Source: JAGVSR01 sp046074825
Lineage (GTDB): Bacteria > Pseudomonadota > Alphaproteobacteria > Rhizobiales > Hyphomicrobiaceae
Direction: 5' to 3'
Assembly (NCBI GenBank): GCA_046074825.1
Contig: JBJTOZ010000092.1
Location: forward strand, 1 to 8,566
DNA length: 8,566 nucleotides
Shown here: in pieces, positions 6,264 through 8,566 of the stretch
How the letters are laid out: each line of letters opens with the position of its first letter
Numbering within the stretch: position 1 is the stretch's first letter
Position numbers and translations under genes: made by a program
Notes under the pieces: model-generated
Seen by the model: only the letters and a program-made list of their open reading frames with translations
Told to the model about the DNA's origin: nothing
Databases searched by the model: none

Positions 6264-6614
6264 TTATCCATGGTTGTGATGATGCTGATGGGGTATTCCC
6301 TTTTGACATATTAAATCATGCAATTCCCCAGCTTCGTACATTTCTCGCATGATATCGCAGCCACCAATAAATTCTCCTTTTATATATAATTGAGGAATTG
6401 TTGGCCAATTTGAGAAAGCTTTTATACCTTCGCGCAAACTTTGATCCTCTAAAACATTGATGTCCTTAAAGGATACACCGAGATGTTCAAGGATTTTCAC
6501 TGCAGTTGCTGAGAAGCCGCATTGCGGAAAACGAGCGCTTCCTTTCATGAAGAGGACGATATCGTTTGAGTTTACAGTTTCTTGAATACGGGTTTTTATG
6601 TCTTTGTCGTTCAT
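6264..6614 (-). CDS. grxD: Monothiol (CGFS) glutaredoxin, Grx4/GrxD type, with His-rich tail
   Basis: A cytoplasmic CGFS glutaredoxin that binds and transfers [2Fe-2S] clusters using its active-site Cys and glutathione, often as a heterodimer with BolA. The sequence shows LFMKGSARFPQCGFS with the CGFS motif at 32-35, the glutathione-binding WPTIPQLY at 70-77, and GGCDIMREMYEAGEL at 84-98. Nearly the whole 116 residues are the single domain. The unusual part is the C terminus: after the usual end the chain runs to PHQHHHNHG with five His in the last eight residues, which could bind metal. In family members I would expect MKGTP where MKGSA is found; this is a small change. The ATG at 6614 follows GAAAG at 7 nt. 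bolA is 70 bp upstream on the same strand with no terminator between, so an operon is likely. Confidence 0.95.
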   Translation of the reverse strand: MNDKDIKTRIQETVNSNDIVLFMKGSARFPQCGFSATAVKILEHLGVSFKDINVLEDQSLREGIKAFSNWPTIPQLYIKGEFIGGCDIMREMYEAGELHDLICQKGIPHQHHHNHG

Positions 6615-6684
6615 TTTTTGACTTTCTTTATTATTTAATAATGTTTCTATTAAACGAGAATTTATTTTAAATTATTATCATGTA

Positions 6685-6924
6685 TTATTTGGTATTGGGA
6701 ACTGAAGTTGTTAATTGCAAGGCATGAAGAACATCTCCCATCTGACCATTGAAAGCATCATAAACTAATTGATGTTGACGAACTTTTGTAAGTCCATGAA
6801 AGGCAGCTGATGTAACGTGTGCAGACCAGTGATCATTATCTCCAGCAAGATCTGTTAAGTGAACTTGAGCGTCTGGAATTTTATCTTTAATTTTCTTTGT
6901 TATTTCTTCTGCTGTCATTGGCAT
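6685..6924 (-). CDS. bolA: BolA-family protein (IbaG/BolA type)
   Basis: A 79-residue BolA-fold protein, normal length. BolA proteins pair with CGFS glutaredoxins to hold a shared [2Fe-2S] cluster and act in iron-sulfur delivery or sensing. The sequence shows the helix AEEITKKIKDKIP, then a loop GDNDHWSAHV with His32, where the variable cluster ligand of the family sits. KVRQHQLVYDAF (47-58) and the invariant LHAL with His67 follow near the C terminus. There is no Cys in the protein, so any cluster ligands would be His. Start: ATG at 6924 with AAGG 8 nt upstream; an ATG two codons later is less well placed. The next gene downstream is the glutaredoxin, its known partner. In many Alphaproteobacteria this pair follows purL directly; here a TonB-like gene intervenes. 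Confidence 0.93.
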   Translation of the reverse strand: MPMTAEEITKKIKDKIPDAQVHLTDLAGDNDHWSAHVTSAAFHGLTKVRQHQLVYDAFNGQMGDVLHALQLTTSVPNTK

Positions 6925-7096
6925 GTTCGGTACCTTATTTACGTGAGAGGGAGATTGTCTCTTCGTATGAGTAACAGTAGTTATACTTTAAATATCAACA
7001 AGTCGAGTATGAGATGAAGAGCTTATAAAGCAAGCTAAATAAAGAGTTTGAAGTTTCTTCTAAAACTTGAATATCAGGAAAAGCATCTTCTAATAG

Positions 7097-7116
7097 ATCT
7101 CTTGGAAGAGATTTTT
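7097..7116 (+). terminator. Hairpin plus T-run at the 3' end of the TonB-like gene, plus-strand polarity
   Basis: ATCTCTT (7097-7103) and AAGAGAT (7106-7112) pair almost end to end, and TTTTT follows on the plus strand (7112-7116). As an intrinsic terminator it faces plus-strand transcription, yet no plus-strand gene precedes it. On the minus strand it comes just after the TonB-like stop codon without a T-run, where it might instead protect the transcript 3' end. Confidence 0.4.
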
Positions 7117-8002
7117 ATCTATAGATATAGGTTACAAAAAAGGTAAGATCCGCTGAATTTGCATTGAGGGGAGGAAGAGGAAAGCTTGATTGTCTTGTCG
7201 CAAATACAACGCTTTGATCAAGACCTGCGACTTGAGAAGGCTTGATAACATCTGTTGATACTAGGCTACCATTTTTATCAAGTATTATGCGGACACTCAC
7301 TCGACCATAAGTATTACTAAGCTGAGGCATGGTTTGTTGCAAAGCTCTTATGACACCTCTTGCGAAATCATCATTTTCACCTGAACGCGTTATACCTGGG
7401 GGTCTTTGTACACCGGCGCCCCCCCCACCAGCTGGTGCGGTAAATATCTGAGGTTGATTTAAATCTAAATTGGCAACTTTATTATTCTCTTGTTTTGTAT
7501 TCTTTTCATTCTGCCTATCACTTGGTTTTGTTTCATTCTTTTTTTTGGTTGAGTTTTTTCCTTGCGAAGAATTTGCATCTAAAGTTTCATCTGTACGAAA
7601 CTGAGGATCATTACCACTTTTTTTTGTTTCAGCGTCAGATACATCAGGTGTCTTCCTTGCTTCTTGTTCAGATGGTGGTTCTGGTTGAGGTTTTTTTTCT
7701 TTCTCTACTGCATCTGGTGTTTTTTGTGTCTGAATGCCCGCTGATTGATCATCAACGGTTGCTCTTGAGAGAAGATCATTCGAGTTGATGAGTGAAACAC
7801 TTATAGCATTATCTGCCCCATTTGGTGACCCTAGTCGGCGAGGTTTGAGGCTTGTGATACTAATTAAAAGAGATGCATGAATGAGAAAAGCAAAAATAAG
7901 AAATATATAAAACTTGCGATCATTTTCAGCAAAAGAAATATGTAATTGGTTATCACCAATTCCTAACTTGTTTGAAATATATTGCGATGTTGGCTGGCTC
8001 AT
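7115..8002 (-). CDS. TonB/TolA-like energy transducer with TonB C-terminal domain
   Basis: An inner-membrane-anchored periplasmic protein that would link an ExbBD- or TolQR-type motor to the outer membrane. Residues 1-30 are cytoplasmic, 31-50 a single membrane helix (FYIFLIFAFLIHASLLISIT), and 51-210 a long polar linker rich in Lys, Glu, Gln and Pro (e.g. KEKKPQPEPPSEQEARKTPD). Residues 211-295 form a TonB_C-type domain with YGRVSVRIILDKNGSLVSTD and FPLPPLN. The domain order matches TonB/TolA families, but the sequence does not decide which, and no exbBD or tolQR is in view. The linker encodes a Gly stretch (192-195) over a run of eight G and Lys codons over three runs of eight A, all slippage-prone. 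ATG at 8002 has no clear ribosome-binding site. It lies between purL and bolA on the same strand. Confidence 0.85.
   Translation of the reverse strand: MSQPTSQYISNKLGIGDNQLHISFAENDRKFYIFLIFAFLIHASLLISITSLKPRRLGSPNGADNAISVSLINSNDLLSRATVDDQSAGIQTQKTPDAVEKEKKPQPEPPSEQEARKTPDVSDAETKKSGNDPQFRTDETLDANSSQGKNSTKKKNETKPSDRQNEKNTKQENNKVANLDLNQPQIFTAPAGGGGAGVQRPPGITRSGENDDFARGVIRALQQTMPQLSNTYGRVSVRIILDKNGSLVSTDVIKPSQVAGLDQSVVFATRQSSFPLPPLNANSADLTFFVTYIYR
7419..7426. repeat. Eight-base C (coding G) homopolymer in the TonB-like gene
   Basis: Eight consecutive C on the plus strand, G on the coding strand, encode the Gly run just before the TonB C-terminal domain. A one-base slip here would remove that domain. 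Confidence 0.8.
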
Positions 8003-8264
8003 AGTTTAAATTTTGGCCCCATCTTACAAGTTTCAGGCCTATCCTATTCACCAGATTTAGGAAGATCTTTTTTTAATCAAGTCTCCCCTTTTACAAGACT
8101 ATTTAATTCACAAGGAATTATGTAATTATTTTTTCTTTTGTAACCATTTAGTAACACTTTTATCAATTTTGCAGAGATCTGAATTTCTGTTTCAATACTT
8201 TAAATTTTAAGAAATCTTTTTTGAGAACTCTTAAGCTTACCAATAAAAAGAGGGAAAGTGCAAT

Positions 8265-8566
8265 TTAAGCAGCTTCTGCATAGTCTTGTAGCCAATTCTC
8301 ATGCAATGAGCGTATTTTATCCAATGAAAGTTGATCTTCTTTTGTGCCGATATTAATGGCCGAGCCTTTTACTATCCCTAAGATACGTGCTGGTAGGGCG
8401 AGAAGATTTGCTCTGAGAATGACTTCCTCTGCAAACTTTGATGAGGTTGCAATCACATACCGTCCTTGGTCTTCTCCAAACCACATCGCAAATGGCACTT
8501 GTAGGAAATTTTGGCGTTGAACTTGCCCCATATGAAGTTCCTTTACCGCCATTTGCGATGTGGTTT
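8265..8566 (-). CDS. purL: Phosphoribosylformylglycinamidine synthase subunit PurL (C-terminal fragment)
   Basis: The C-terminal end of PurL, which makes formylglycinamidine ribonucleotide in purine synthesis; the rest lies beyond the right edge. The marker is WFGEDQGRYVIATS, the conserved FGEDQ-R-Y segment of the PurL C-terminal domain. PARILGIVKGSAINI and a final helical stretch (LDKIRSLHENWLQDYAEAA) follow, normal for the C terminus. Upstream, AVKELHMG fits the family helix after the D-G-G motif. The five or so codons before that do not fit PurL, and exactly there the DNA becomes a reverse-complement copy of 8478-8496, so bases 8548-8566 are probably not part of the true gene. The ATG at 8552 inside this stretch is therefore not a start. 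The gene would lie upstream of the tonB-like, bolA and glutaredoxin genes. Confidence 0.85.
   Translation of the reverse strand, partial: TTSQMAVKELHMGQVQRQNFLQVPFAMWFGEDQGRYVIATSSKFAEEVILRANLLALPARILGIVKGSAINIGTKEDQLSLDKIRSLHENWLQDYAEAA
8478..8566. repeat. Perfect 19-bp inverted repeat reaching the window end
   Basis: Bases 8478-8496 (AAACCACATCGCAAATGGC) and 8548-8566 are exact reverse complements, separated by 51 bp. The left arm encodes the conserved PurL residues PFAMWF; the right arm reads antisense to it and ends exactly at the window edge. This is what a fold-back chimera at a contig end looks like. Confidence 0.9.

Noticed and set aside
7495..7788. Plus-strand open frame of 97 codons inside the TonB-like gene
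   Set aside because: It is the antisense shadow of the repetitive Lys/Glu/Pro linker; its Phe/Leu-rich translation is a composition effect.
8003..8264. GTAAC direct repeat (about 8140-8155) and other short repeats in the purL-tonB-like gap
   Set aside because: They are two 5-base copies only, not enough to call an operator; no gene, RNA or good promoter is seen in this gap.

Overview
The window reads as an AT-rich alphaproteobacterial chromosome segment. Three things point that way: a set of hopanoid-lipid (hpn) genes, an HvrA/H-NS-type nucleoid protein of the alphaproteobacterial kind, and a purL ... bolA - monothiol glutaredoxin order typical of Alphaproteobacteria. A low-GC relative of Acetobacteraceae would fit, but the sequence alone does not settle the family. 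No tRNA, rRNA, CRISPR array, transposase or phage gene was seen.

Bases 1-5525 are a hopanoid and outer-membrane lipid region. On the minus strand, in transcription order, are hpnK (deacetylase), hpnL (membrane protein) and hpnM (MlaC-like periplasmic carrier), then hpnI (glycosyltransferase) and hpnJ (radical SAM, cut by the window edge). mlaA, an outer-membrane lipoprotein gene, sits on the plus strand between hpnM and hpnI. It is divergent from hpnI and convergent with hpnM. From published work on Burkholderia, HpnI adds N-acetylglucosamine to bacteriohopanetetrol, HpnK deacetylates it and HpnJ rearranges it to the cyclitol ether, so the whole head-group module is here. MlaA and HpnM plausibly move lipids between the two membranes. 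Family alignment and ribosome-binding sites indicate that most of these genes start with TTG.

Bases 5690-8002 hold, all on the minus strand, a TonB/TolA-like energy transducer, a BolA-family protein, a CGFS monothiol glutaredoxin with a His-rich tail, and an H-NS-like protein in very AT-rich flanks. BolA and the glutaredoxin are known partners in [2Fe-2S] cluster handling.

Bases 8265-8566 carry the C-terminal end of purL. Its last 19 bases are an exact reverse complement of bases 8478-8496, and PurL similarity stops where that copy begins. This looks like a fold-back (chimeric) end of the assembly rather than biology.

Nothing here is a clearly undescribed system. The most interesting real signals are mlaA embedded in the hopanoid cluster next to hpnM, the run of TTG starts, the homopolymer-rich tonB-like gene and the His-tailed glutaredoxin.
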